DNA from: Fratercula arctica
Taxonomy: Eukaryota > Chordata > Aves > Charadriiformes > Alcidae
NCBI GenBank assembly: GCA_947846985.1
Contig: CANTUZ010000004.1
Location: 52,243,672 to 52,307,671, forward strand
Length of the DNA stretch: 64,000 nt
Direction: 5' to 3'
Positions 1 to 10,610 of this stretch are shown here, in pieces. Each line of letters starts with the position of its first letter. Position 1 is the first letter of the stretch. Both the position numbers and the translations under genes were made by a program. Below the pieces are notes generated by a model that did no database searches, was not told where the DNA came from, and was given only the letters and a program-made list of their open reading frames with translations.

Positions 1-2199
1 AGAAGCCAGAAATTCACATTTTTGATTGGCTCTGTAAGAATGAAAAGAGAACCCAAAGTAGGGGAAGGGAACAGCGTAGTTATAACATTTGGAGAATAAG
101 GATTCAGTGAATGTTACCAGTCTGCAGAATTATGAGTTACCTTTGTTTCTTGTTAGATTAAAACATGTTTAATTTACATTATAACCTATGTATTGGATAT
201 TACCAGTGGTGAGATTCCGGTTTTAAACGAATGTAGTCAAAATGAGACCTTTGTACAGAAAGCGTGGAGCAGGTCAAGCTGGCTGAAAATGCATGAAGGT
301 GATATCTTCTCAGCGTAGTGAACGACTACTTGTGATCAGGTGCAAGGATATAAAGCTGTGATAACTTTAGTTAAGCCAATGTGTCTGTTCCTGAGTTATA
401 GCAGTAGGATTCGCAGCAGAGTCTGCAGTTGCAGAGGACCCAAACTTCATTTCTTCAGGCTTCATGAGCAGACAGAACTATGAACTAGATCCTGTGTAAA
501 CAACTGAGTTTTACTGATAGCTTAGAAAACTTGTGAAAATAGTTATAGATAATTTGGTGTCTATAATCTGATTTACTAATGAACTCTAGATTTAACGTCT
601 CTTATGATTTGATATGTCTGTCTGTATATTTTTAAGATTTCTGCTGACGGAAGGACAGATAAAAAAAAAAAATCAGACAGATGTTGACACTTATCTTCTT
701 GTTTTACAGGCAAACAATTGATATAGTCAGTCTCCAGACTCAGAGCTAACTTTTGCGGGAGAAAAGAGTCCTTAAAGGTAATTTCATTGTCTGTGGACTT
801 TCTGGTGAAAGAAGGTGTGGTCTGACTTTGTCCTTCAACAAGCTCCATTTCTTTGAAGTCTGAACTCAATAGAAAAAAAGTTAGTCTTGAGGCTTCTCTA
901 AGTAATGCTGCTGGAGAACTGGTCCTTGGTCACTTCTTGACGTATGTCAGTGGGGGCATAAGATTGACTAACACAGGTCCTGTTCTGCATGGGACTTGTC
1001 TATGTCCAAAAATCTAGTTCTGTGAAAATATGTCTGATAAGATTGCTAGCCCAACCTTCCGTCTGCCCAATTTATTCATAAATCAACCAAAGAACACACA
1101 TATGCATTTCTACAAGTTATCCTTATAAAAGTATTCAGTAAGTACTCACAGGGAAGAAAACCCTGCTGAGCTAGTTAATCATTACTTTGAGAGCAAAGAA
1201 AAAAGAGAGCTAAACTATAATTATAACCTTGGTGATAATGTATGTAGGAATCTTTCTTAATCCAGGCTAATCTTGTTCCATGTTCTTACCTACTATAAAA
1301 ATCTGAACGATTTTTGACAAGATCCAAAGTTTTGTCAGTTGTTAAGAATTAATTGAAAAAATTACTAGAGCACAGCAGCCATTTCAAAGGGACTGACCCA
1401 GAACCAATTAGAATTTTGTAACAATTGACCATTCACCACAAAACAGTTATCATGAGCTTTGGCCTCTGAAGTGTGGTGTTGGGGGTGGGGGAGAATCAGA
1501 TTAAAGAAACTTTAATTTTTTCCCCCTTTAACTAAAATATCGTTAGTAGCAGCTTTCTCAACACAACTATCAATCAACTTATCTGGGTTTTAAAGGCTAT
1601 GCTCAGCTTGCAGGAACAGCAGTACAGAGTATAATGGATGATTATCCCCTGGCTTTAGATGATACACAATATAGGTTACTATCTTGAAAAAACAGGTCAG
1701 ACATAGGAACATTCTTTATCAAATTGCTGTTGACAGCCCAAACAAGAGATTGAAGAATACCACAAAAAGGTTCTTTCATCTAAAGACAACAGAGTTTATA
1801 ATTGGTCATTCTTTCCTCCTTCATCCTCTCCTTCTCAGCAGAAAAAAGAAAATTCCTAGTGCAGTTTCTTGAACATGGTCAGCACGAGGGTAGGCTGGTG
1901 TACACTGAGAAATGGATTCAGTGTTCAGTCTTTCCTCTTAATGTTCAAACTACTGAGGGGGGAGGAAAAGCCGATAGCGGTCTTAAATGTTAAAAACTAT
2001 TGAGAGCAAGGTAGAACATTGTGCCGGATTATCAATATTTCAGGACGGCAAATATGTAATTGCTTTGAAAGAGGGAAGAAAAATCAAAGGTACATATATT
2101 TACAATATTTTGTCTCTTACCTTCAGTTCAAAGCAAATATACGTAGTAGGTACATAACTACATAGAAATATGTGTGTTATCACATCGTATATTGCACTA
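1..2199. other. noncoding stretch, nothing recognised
   Basis: AT-rich single-copy DNA. The longest open frame (576-869, minus, 97 codons) has no recognisable domain and runs across an A tract at 661-672. A good splice-acceptor-like site (pyrimidine tract then ACAG) ends at about 710 on the plus strand, but no matching donor makes a convincing exon. Minus-strand donor-like sites (AAG/GTAAGA type) lie near 1288 and 2118 and are also unsupported by a partner. No old repeat was recognised here. Confidence 0.6.
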
Positions 2200-2230
2200 T
2201 ATACCTCATATATGTGCACATATAGGTATA
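2200..2230. repeat. compound palindrome / hairpin
   Basis: A perfect 16-bp self-complementary core (2209-2224, alternating TATATGTG/CACATATA) is flanked by a second inverted pair, TATACC (2200-2205) and GGTATA (2225-2230), with a 3-nt bulge on the left side. The whole 31-nt stretch can fold into one AT-rich hairpin. It is seen directly; no function is assigned. Chance is plausible because the surroundings are rich in TATA steps. Confidence 0.8.
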
Positions 2231-2574
2231 AAAACATAAAGATATTAGGTAGATTGAAAAGGGTGCTAGAGAGAGATATTTAGTGATGAAGACTTTTTCC
2301 AGAGGAATGCTATGTTTAAGATGAAAAAGAGTACTCTGTTAGTCTGACTTTCTGCCTGTTTCAGGCTGTTATATTTCACCCAGCTACCTTTCAGTTAAGT
2401 TGTCTTGAGCCGGTTGAAGTATATTTCCAGGAGACGCTTGCAAACTTAATTCGAAAATACCAGAGCTGGAAAATCTACTTTCTCCTTTGGTGGTTTCCTC
2501 TGGCAGTCAATCCTTCAAAAAGAATAGCTAAAAAAAAAAAAATTGAGATCAGAGCAATTAAATCACTGTCCCAC

Positions 2575-2720
2575 AAACACTTATGCTTTTGCTTACCCTG
2601 ACACATGTGAGTAGCTCCACTGAACTCAATATAAAGAGAAATCAATAGAACTGCTCATGTGTATCAAGTTCAATATCTGAATAAGTGTTTTTAGATTTGC
2701 AGCCTGAAATTGGCTTGGAA
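2575..2720 (+). repeat. degenerate old interspersed repeat
   Basis: The stretch reads CACATGTGAGTAGCTCCACT, then GAACTCAAT, later CTGCTCATGTG and ATAAGTGTTT. This follows the familiar layout of an old amniote repeat: a 'CATGTGAGTAG.CCCATTGAAGTCAATGGG' core followed by 'ACTCATGTG...AAGTGTTTGCAGGATC'. It is strongly mutated. I cannot assign the repeat class; strand is given relative to the remembered consensus. Confidence 0.55.
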
Positions 2721-4924
2721 AAAGTCTACAATAAGATTTTTACAGATTTTATAAATGAACCTCATCCTGAAGTAGAAGATTCATCCAGGAGATTCATAGC
2801 ATGCATGAACTGATCCAGCCATTATCCTACAAAAATACTCAACTCTGTTCTTGTTTCTTTAGCTCTGGCTCAATGTTCCATCTGGCAATAGCAGAAAAAA
2901 ATGGCAGACGATAAAGGTTCATATGGATCCTCTATGTATGCTTCCCGAAAGAAGAAGCAACTGTAATTGCTAAATGTCTGCAAGAAAGGCAAAGCCCCTA
3001 CAAATTTATTATACATCTACATAGTCTAAATCTACTTCTCCAGGAACTGAGTAGCCATTTAATAGAAACACTTGTTCCAAGATGTAGAGAGGGAAAAAAG
3101 GCTGCTGTGTGCTTTTTAGTGAAGTATAAAGGCTTTTTCTGACAGGGGCCTCTGTAGGGAAGTTTCCTAGGTAGGAAGCATAGGACTCTACAACCTTGTT
3201 ATTTTTGAAAGGTGAGCAAAGCCAGGTCTTGGATGATGGGGAGTTTGCTGATGTAGAGCTTTGTTGAGGGTGAGTTATAGCGTGAGGTCTTTCCATCTCT
3301 CGGCTGGAGGGTCCTTCATGCACACATGGCGTTCGTAGTTGCTACTTTGAAATATCTAAAGGGAGAGAATTTGTGACAAAACAAGGAGTCTAAAGGTGCT
3401 TTACTTCTTTAGGTTTCTTGAATAAAACTTGGAAAGTTTGTAGGCTATGTTCTATATTGTTTTACTGTACATGGCTTTGAGTAAAAACCATTCTAAGAGA
3501 GTGATGAGTCCTGTTATCTCCTTCCTATGAAATTCAGGGTCTTCAAAGGCAGGACAGCAGATGAAGTCCCCATTGAAGAATACATTTTGGTCGTGCTTAT
3601 CATGGCATAGCACTACCCAAAACTCCTAATGGGGCAGGGAAAAAGAAGACCTGCAGAACAAGGACTTCTTACCTTCCCTCCTGATGTGTGAGTCTGACTT
3701 GAGCTTGGTTTCTAGATGACTGCAATTCCAGTCACTTGAGTGGGTTTATTTCCAATTCATTTAATGTCACTGTGAAAAGAAACAGACACGAAGTTTGCTT
3801 TGGCGCTGCACATCATGTTGCGTCACTGTCTAGCAAGCTTCCCATTGCACATATTTTCAAATGGATGCATCTGCCAGCCCAATACAAAAAAAAATAACTT
3901 GCATGTGTCTTATGTTAAAGCTGAATGAGAAACGTGATGCCACATCAGTGTTGTCCATTCACCAGTTAAAGCCCCAATGTCTCATTAAAGACATCAGAGA
4001 AAGGGTATGCATGTTTTTATTTCTTTCTCTCTTAGTGCATGAAGGATGGGATCAAGTCCTAAACAGATTCCATTCAGATAAGTTTTAGAAGTCCCTTTAT
4101 TTTTTCATGGTACCAAGATCCTTTTGTGCCATTTTGTCATATTCCTCTGCATAACATGATGTGTTGGAACATTTCTGGCCCTATTATCACACAACCTAGT
4201 GGTAGCTAATAAGATAAATCCCGCAAGTGTCAGTTCACATGAGATCTGGAATATCTGCGATGATCCAGAGGCTGCACAGACTATCTAGAGATTTTGCTAT
4301 GACTTAGATGCTCATTCCCCCTTCTCTTTTTTTTCTGTCTAACCTGGTTCATGCATTTATCCGCTGACTAAGTGTTCGTTTTTGTGTTGATCTGCTCTTC
4401 CTGTGTCCTAAAGCCATCAGATGCTCTCCACACCAACTCCCAGTCAAGCTTCCTAGAAAAAGTTCTTTTGTGTCTTGATGCTGAGAGCAGAGTGCAGTTT
4501 ACAGGATTCCCTGGTTTTGCTCTCAGCCTATTCAGTGCAGCCCTGTTAGTCCTATCGTGAGCTCACCCTCCCTCCGTGTGCACTGGACTGTGCCCTCCGA
4601 GGCAGGCTGGTAGTTGCTTCCATACAAGTGTTTCAACTGGAAAATTGACTCAAAACTCAACCTACCACAATAAAGTGTGTTTTGTTTGGTTAATTTGTCT
4701 TCTGTGGCGATGTCAATGAAGTGATAGGTTGGTGGCAGACACCACTTCTATCTATCTTTCTCTTAATATTTTCTTCTTTGTACAATGAAAATAACACAAA
4801 TAACTCAAAAAAAAATTAACAACAAAATAGTTGCAGGTCTGCTATTGCTCCTGGAAGATATTTCTAAGAATATCTACTGTTTTTGAGTTTTGTGGTTTTT
4901 TCCACAGTTGAATATGAGAGATTG

Positions 4925-4925
<1 letters not shown>
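2721..4925. other. noncoding stretch, nothing recognised
   Basis: Ordinary AT-rich DNA. Open frames at 3009-3323 (minus, 104 codons) and 3861-4088 (plus, 75 codons) show no motif or composition suggesting a protein. A strong acceptor-like site (T-rich tract then CCACAG) ends at 4908, just before the poly-T run, without a nearby donor. Confidence 0.55.

Positions 4926-4961
<36 letters not shown>
4926..4961. repeat. poly-T tract, 36 nt
   Basis: Uninterrupted run of 36 T. It could be an expanded mononucleotide microsatellite or the reversed poly-A tail of a retrocopy inserted on the minus strand. I see no recognisable insert body downstream and no clear target-site duplication. Length is likely to vary between individuals and to be error-prone in sequencing. 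Confidence 0.9.
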
Positions 4962-4965
<4 letters not shown>

Positions 4966-6765
4966 ACAGCAATGTATTTGTATTATAGCATATCTAAAGG
5001 CACTGGCCAACCCAAGGGATGCATTGTGTGGCTTTGTGCTCACAGTATAAAGCATATTTTACTGCTTATCACTGTCGATCTAAATAAATGAGACAAACTG
5101 TGTGATTTCCTGAGTCAGCAGGGGGGTGGGGAAACCAAGGAAATTTCTACCAAAACTAAGATTTGAAACAAGCCCAGTTGAATACCAAGCTGTGCTTTAA
5201 TTCCTAGCTGACCCTCATGGTTATGTTTGTCATTTGTAGGTGGCTTCTTGCTTTTCATGAATGCAGGATAATACTCTTCATTTGGATTCCCCATCCTCTC
5301 TTATCTACCTTTTGATGTGATTTATTATTTGCCAAAAAGCTGAGAGGTTGTGATGGTCTGTGTAACACACATTTCAGGTGATGTTGTTCTGGCCTCTCAC
5401 TGTCACACTTCGAGTCAAGGAGAAGATAAAAGCATGAAGGAACATGAGATAGTTTAGTCATAACAGAAAAGTTATAGTGTATGTCTCATATTATTGTGTT
5501 CTTATTCACCTAGAACCTTTTCTTGCTGCTAGTTTTTTACTGGCAATAGACGAGTCAAGCTATTAGCAGAGTTGTTCAATCAGTTTTTTCTCACATTTGC
5601 TAGCCAAGGTTGACATTTTACCACCTTCATCAACTTCTCTCAATGACAGACCTCCTATGTGTAATGCTTGACCATAATAGCAACAGTGGCAGTGAATGAA
5701 ATATGTATTTCTTACTGTGATATGATAAGGAAGTAATAAAACAGACAAGGCTTGTGGGTTGGTGCAACTTGTAGCTGCCATTACTGCTTTCTCTTTTATA
5801 GTGTTCTCTTTTATTGTGATTAATACTGAGTTCATACATTTTAGTAGTGCGTGATAGAAAATTTTTCCCATCTGGCTCTGCTTCTGGAGGTTTGAATTAT
5901 GGAATGAAGACGTAATGTGCTTTTACCACAATGTCTTCTTGATGTACGTCCAGTTTTAACAGAGACAAACTCACAAATAACTCAAGACGGTTTACCATCT
6001 TTTTTCTTTAAGAGGAATGTTTAGAAAGGGACCATGATTTTCTCAATATTCATTGTAAAAAATCTTCTATTCCCATATAAATAAACAGTGTTTGGAGGTT
6101 TTTGGTTCATGCGTTGTGTTCAGTCCACATGCAAACAATAACTCTCCATGGGAGCTGTGCGGATCACTGGTAATTGCTCAGGTGAGTAATGTACTACTGG
6201 TTGTGTAAGCCAGTGAAGATTTATGAACGCAAATAGAAAATTTGGCTCCCACAAGCACTCATGGTGAGTCTCGGCATTTGTTTCCCCCGAGTGTCTCTGC
6301 TCATGAAATCTGAAGGTATAGATCGATTCTGAAATAGCTGCATGTAAGCATATATGAATTTGCTACAGTGTAAGTGAAATCAGTGCAGTGACTGGAGTAC
6401 CATAGGAGAGCAATGAAGATCCAGCTTAGGTGGTCAACTGCAGAGGAAACATTCCTGCTGGAGCAATGGTAGCTAGACCCAAATCTTTTGATCGTACTGG
6501 CACCCCTGTAAACTTCAAGCCCATTCAGAACCAAAGGAAATGATGGGGGAAAAATTATGAATTATCACCACCAAGGAAAGGAATTATAAAACCAAACAGA
6601 GAGGGAGTTGACAGATCAGCACACAGATACCCAGAATATGAAACATTCTGAGGCTGCAGAATAACAATAAAACTGTGTTGTGAAGCATGGATGCTGCTAA
6701 GAATAGTTTGAAATAGCCAAAGATGGAAATTAAAAATGAGAAGGCTAAATTTGGCAGCATGCTGA
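4962..6765. other. noncoding stretch, nothing recognised
   Basis: Single-copy AT-rich DNA. The frames at 5255-5461, 5563-5871, 6301-6534 and 6555-6776 (all minus, 68-102 codons) have no recognisable domain and overlap each other partly in different registers, as chance frames do. Confidence 0.55.
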
Positions 6766-6835
6766 GACCCCTGCAAAGGTGCTGAGCACCCTTAGTTCTT
6801 AACCTGACTTGCTCAAACTCACTTAGGACCTCACT
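6766..6835 (+). repeat. degenerate old interspersed repeat
   Basis: CCTGCAAAGGTGCTGAGCAC followed by CCTTAG matches the recurrent old-amniote-repeat phrase 'cctgcaaagtgctgagcaccctcag'. The central GGTGCT (6778-6783) and AGCACC (6785-6790) form an inverted pair around one base. Only the left half of the usual unit is readable; the expected CCCATTGACTTC core is not clear. Confidence 0.5.
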
Positions 6836-7479
6836 GCCTCAGGTTCCCATAAAGTCCATATTCAACTTGTCATCAAGTATGTAGTAGAGGTATAGACAGA
6901 AGACAAAAGAGCAAGTCTGGATGTAAGAAACAAATCTGAGGGGTTTTTCTTCCAATCATTTTTCTTTACCCATGGTAAATATAAACACTGAATACTTTGA
7001 AGACTTTTTGCACCACCAGGAAGGAAGGTATGACCTTGATAGGTGGCAGACAGCTCGGGAGGTGAGAGGCTGGAGGCAAGTTCTGGCTTCGCTGCTGACT
7101 CACTGCCCACTGTCGGGGAAGAGGAAAAATTGCTCAGCTCCTCTCCTGCCTGTCCATGGGTGAATAAGCAGCCCATGGCAGTCCTCTGAAGTGCCCCTTA
7201 GTCACTGGGTACAAGCTTTATAAAGAGCTCGGACCCCTGCACAGCCTAATTTCCTGACTTCAGTCTGAATATCTGTTGTGAAGTATTCCTTATATGTATT
7301 ATGGCTGGACTATAATTGCACAAATGTAGCACAAAGTGACCGCATTTGCTTCAAATTGCCTTTGATCTAACTTAAGTCGAGGGCTACAATGGCAAACAGG
7401 TCAGAGAGAGGAACCAAAAAGGCAAGTCTGAGCAGCTAGAGCAGAGCGTGTGTTGCATATTTTGGTTGCTTTCAGCAAC
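6836..7479. other. noncoding stretch, nothing recognised
   Basis: Overlapping open frames on opposite strands (6862-7176 minus, 6972-7163 plus) occupy a slightly GC-richer patch. Neither carries a recognisable domain. A TATAAAG-type sequence lies near 7219 with no further promoter evidence. Confidence 0.5.
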
Positions 7480-7745
7480 TGCAGATTGTTTGTCCCTGAA
7501 TTTAATGACATCAGCTGTCTGACATGCCCCTTGGTTTCTTAAGCATCATTCTAATAGCTTTCATTCTTGGGCTGGGTTAATACTGGTCAAGAAGCGTTTA
7601 CCTTGGCTAAGGTATTGAGTGTAGGACTCACTGTTTTGGATTAAAAGGAATTTCCAGGTGACAATTACATGAGGATTAATTTTCTGTCTGAAATACATTG
7701 ATATTGACAGGTTAATTAAAAAGGAATTGGTAAAACAGAAATGGA
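7480..7745. promoter_or_regulatory. candidate regulatory block with TALE/homeobox motifs
   Basis: Seen: TGACATCAGCTGTCTGACA near 7506-7524 with facing TGACA-type half-sites; TGACA (7659-7663) overlapping AATTA (7663-7667); GGATTAAT (7673-7680); CTGTC (7684-7688); and TGACAG (7705-7710) one base from TTAATTA (7712-7718). TGACAG is the MEIS/PREP half-site, TAATTA the general homeodomain core, and GGATTA the bicoid-type (OTX/PITX) core. The density and adjacency look like a conserved developmental enhancer. That is inference; conservation cannot be tested here. Confidence 0.35.
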
Positions 7746-8814
7746 GAGGCCATGCACAACAGAACAGTCATGCTACCTCTCCCTTCAAGGTTTTGTTTAG
7801 ATTTGGCCTGATTGTTGAAACCTGAGCTGTGAAATTTTGCATGAAAAACACACACGACATTGTTTTGAGTATTTTGGAAGGAATTACCGCTCCTACATGT
7901 GTAGGATGAGGCAACAGTTCACCCCAATGCTCGGCTGTGTGTCTCCACGGTCACCTTTGCAAACAGTGATTCAGGATATGGTTTGTAGTTATGGAGCTGC
8001 ATGGGAGAATGAAAATGCAGGAGCACACGCGGGCAACCTCAAAGTTAGAAACAGAGGTCAAAATAGATTCTATTCAATGACACAGTGATTTCTAGGTGAA
8101 AACGTTAAACATTTGGAAACTGAATTATTATTCCCTGTACTGTCCCCTCAAAAAGCGGGTTTTCTGCACTGTAAATAAGAGAAGAGGGACTTGTAATTCC
8201 TTTTTATTTTTGATAAAAGTAAAATGAGTAAGTTTGGGGTGAATGACTTTAAGAAAAGTATTTTTCCATTCAACCTGGATTTCTGCATAAAGAAGAAAAA
8301 TACTTTAGCACTTTTTTTCCTGAGGAACACTTGTTTCAGTCAAGAAAACTGAGATCAAATGTTTGGTATGTCACTGACATAAACCAAGAAAATGTTACAT
8401 TAGAAACCCAGTTTCAGAAGGTGACTCAGTTGATTTTCCACATACAAATTAAAATCTTCTCTGGTACCTTTGTTTCTTTCTTTGCTCGGTACAAAGGGCG
8501 TGACTGTAACTGCTATGACAATATAAATAAAACAAATTGCACATTTGTCATGTTATAGTTAGGAAATCTGCTTCTAGATATACTCAGGCCCTTTGGCATC
8601 CAGTCTGGGCTGAAGGGTTTGCTGAGAATCAGGACACTTTTGAAAAGGCTGAGTTGCTCTGGATAACACAACAGTTTAAGAAAATAAAAAGTTTTATTAC
8701 TATCACAAGAAAAAAAAAATAATGCAACTCGGGATTTCCGTTGTCTAAAAGAAAACTTGTCTTTGCAAGAAAAAGTTGATCCCCCAGCCTGATTAACTAT
8801 TTTTTGCATAAAGG
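7746..8814. other. noncoding stretch, nothing recognised
   Basis: Ordinary AT-rich sequence. Frames at 7837-8088 and 8331-8558 (plus) and 8148-8330 and 8513-8809 (minus) have no recognisable protein features. A run of nine A (8711-8719) follows AAAATAAAAAG. Nothing else stands out. Confidence 0.5.
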
Positions 8815-9110
8815 AGGAGAGAGTCGGAGGAGCTGTGCAGGTGCAGTTCTCTCTGTCCTTGGGCAGCTCCCCAACCCGAGGTGGCCGCGGGAGCGTCTCT
8901 CACACCCCTCGCTCCCAGAAGAGCAGCTGAAACAAACATGCCGCATCTCCGGCTTGCAGTCAAATGTTGAGCAGTTATAAATACCTTTGATGTGCTTCTC
9001 TGAGTCTTTTGGAGCTTGTAGCTTCTCAGACGACCCTGTCCCTGGAGCCTGCGCTGGCTCTGAAGGGGCCAGGGGCCTCTGCTCCGGAGGAGTGTTCATT
9101 GCGGTGCTGC
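8815..9110. promoter_or_regulatory. CpG-rich block with TATA-like box
   Basis: About eight CpG sites lie within roughly 150 bp (8820-8960), including GGCCGCGGGAGCGT and CCTCGCTCCC, in a window where CpG is otherwise scarce. A TATAAATA box lies at 8976-8983, followed about 30 bp later by a plain sequence that could hold a start site on the plus strand. The box is also one base away from a MEF2 site. The block could be a small promoter, an enhancer or an unmethylated relic. No coding exon is recognised in it. Confidence 0.3.
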
Positions 9111-9852
9111 TCCTTTCAACAGTCCTGGAAACCTACCTTTTGGGATGCTCTGGGGGTTAAAGAAGCCTTTCATACTTTATTGCAGCTACTTTCTCCAGTT
9201 TCTCTTTCATCAGGAATATGTTAAAAGGCACATACATGGATAGCAAGTTGGAAAAAAAAAAACCAACAAACCAAATCCGAACGCTTGTTAGGAACATTTT
9301 TACAGACCATGAACTTGCACATTTATATGCTGTCTGGGCAGCACAAAGATGGTGAAAAATGCAGACTCGCTCCTACATTTTCTCATTGTGTCTTAACCAG
9401 GCAACATAATTACCAAAGTGAGTTTTCCTGTCACTTCCCCAGCTTTGTGTTATCTGCTGCTTTCTCCTTTTACATGCTTTTTTCTATTTAGCTGGTCAGG
9501 CAGGATGAGTTCGAGCACAGGCGAAGGCAATGCAAAAAACCCAATAATATGGTTCCATGATGTTACTAGTTTCCAGTTTTCTTGAATGTGTCAGACCTAT
9601 GAAAGGTTTGAACTCTCAAACTAATGTGCCAATGGGTACCAGCATAAATGGTCTTCAGGATGCAAAGGCTCCCTTCAGTGCTGTGGTTTGAACTAACACC
9701 ATTATATTCTGGATTTTTCTTCCTTCTAAATAAACTAGTTTAATCCCAATAAACTTTAATGTAAACTTTTTTCTTTTTTTTTTTTTCTATTTTTTAATTC
9801 AACTAAATTATTAACATGGATGAAATATTGGGGTTGTTCATGCTAGGAAAAT
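9111..9852. other. noncoding stretch, nothing recognised
   Basis: Contains short A runs (9250-9260) and a T-rich tract at 9770-9786. Frames at 9009-9224 and 9285-9491 (plus) have no recognisable domain. Two AATAAA-like signals occur near 9729 and 9750, with no transcript to attach them to. Confidence 0.5.
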
Positions 9853-9895
9853 AGCTAATTAAGGTAATCTACTTCCCCTTTTACCTTAATTAGCT
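9853..9895. repeat. perfect 15-bp inverted repeat with TAATTA arms
   Basis: The left arm AGCTAATTAAGGTAA (9853-9867) and right arm TTACCTTAATTAGCT (9881-9895) are exact reverse complements, separated by a 13-nt pyrimidine-rich spacer. Each arm holds a homeodomain-type TAATTA core. It may be a paired homeodomain binding site, a DNA cruciform, or a decayed small terminal-inverted-repeat element. No target-site duplication is evident. Confidence 0.85.
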
Positions 9896-10444
9896 CCATG
9901 TGCATAAAAAGTATCTGATACTTGAATCTACCAACTTTGGCTATTGTTTGCTTTTCTAGTGGAATTAGTGGGTACCTCGGAGATCTGAGAAAGGATTCAG
10001 TAAAATCAGCAGAATTAAATATCCTCTGGTATTTTAATCTAACCGTGGTGACCACTTTGTGGATTTCAAGCTCCAACTTCTGCTTCTTGGGGGCAACTGA
10101 GTTAAGTACCTCTTGTCTGAATGAGGAGGAAGAATGCGCTGCTGCTGCACCCTCTCCTTTTCAAAGGGAAATGTTCCAATCCCGATTCATTCCTGCTAGA
10201 AGCTTACAAAGCAGGTGAGTAGTCTGCCATGACCTATTTCTTATCTTCTCGTTGTGCCTAAAGGAAAGAGGGAAAGAACTCCGGCTGATCCCTTGCTTTC
10301 TTCCCTTCTCCCTTTCCAAAGCTTGGAACCGGCAGGCTTTCTGGCCATTTCTAAGGAAAACACTCTCCGTAAAGCTGTACAGCCTGCAATGCCAGCTGTG
10401 AGCCCACAGCAACACTCGGAGGTGCAGGGAGGAAAAAGACGGTT
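9896..10444. other. noncoding stretch with isolated splice-donor-like site
   Basis: A near-ideal donor, CAG/GTGAGT, sits at about 10211 on the plus strand, ending an open frame that begins at 9922 (98 codons, no known domain). Without a clear acceptor I do not call an exon. The minus-strand frame 10161-10610 (149 codons) runs through this stretch into the motif-rich block and shows no domain. Confidence 0.4.
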
Positions 10445-10610
10445 CCTTTCCTAATGAGCTTCCATTAATGGATAATTTATAGTGCAGATAATGCAAATAT
10501 TGATTGGGGCTCTTTAACTTTGAAATATTACATTTAGCTTGAGGCCATAAAGATTGTTTATTATAGCAGCGATAAGGACACTCTGTGGAAGCAGCAATGC
10601 TTGTTGACAT
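10445..10610. promoter_or_regulatory. candidate regulatory block with POU, homeobox and SOX motifs
   Basis: Seen: TAATGAG (10452-10458), a perfect 10-bp palindrome CCATTAATGG (10462-10471), the POU octamer-type ATGCAAAT (10491-10498), CCATAAA near 10545 (CDX/HOX-like) and ATTGTT (10553-10558, SOX core). The dense, unbroken arrangement resembles vertebrate conserved noncoding elements with POU-SOX partners. Function is inferred only. Confidence 0.4.

Noticed and set aside
10161..10610. 149-codon minus-strand frame
   Set aside because: Crosses the motif-rich noncoding block and shows no recognisable protein feature.
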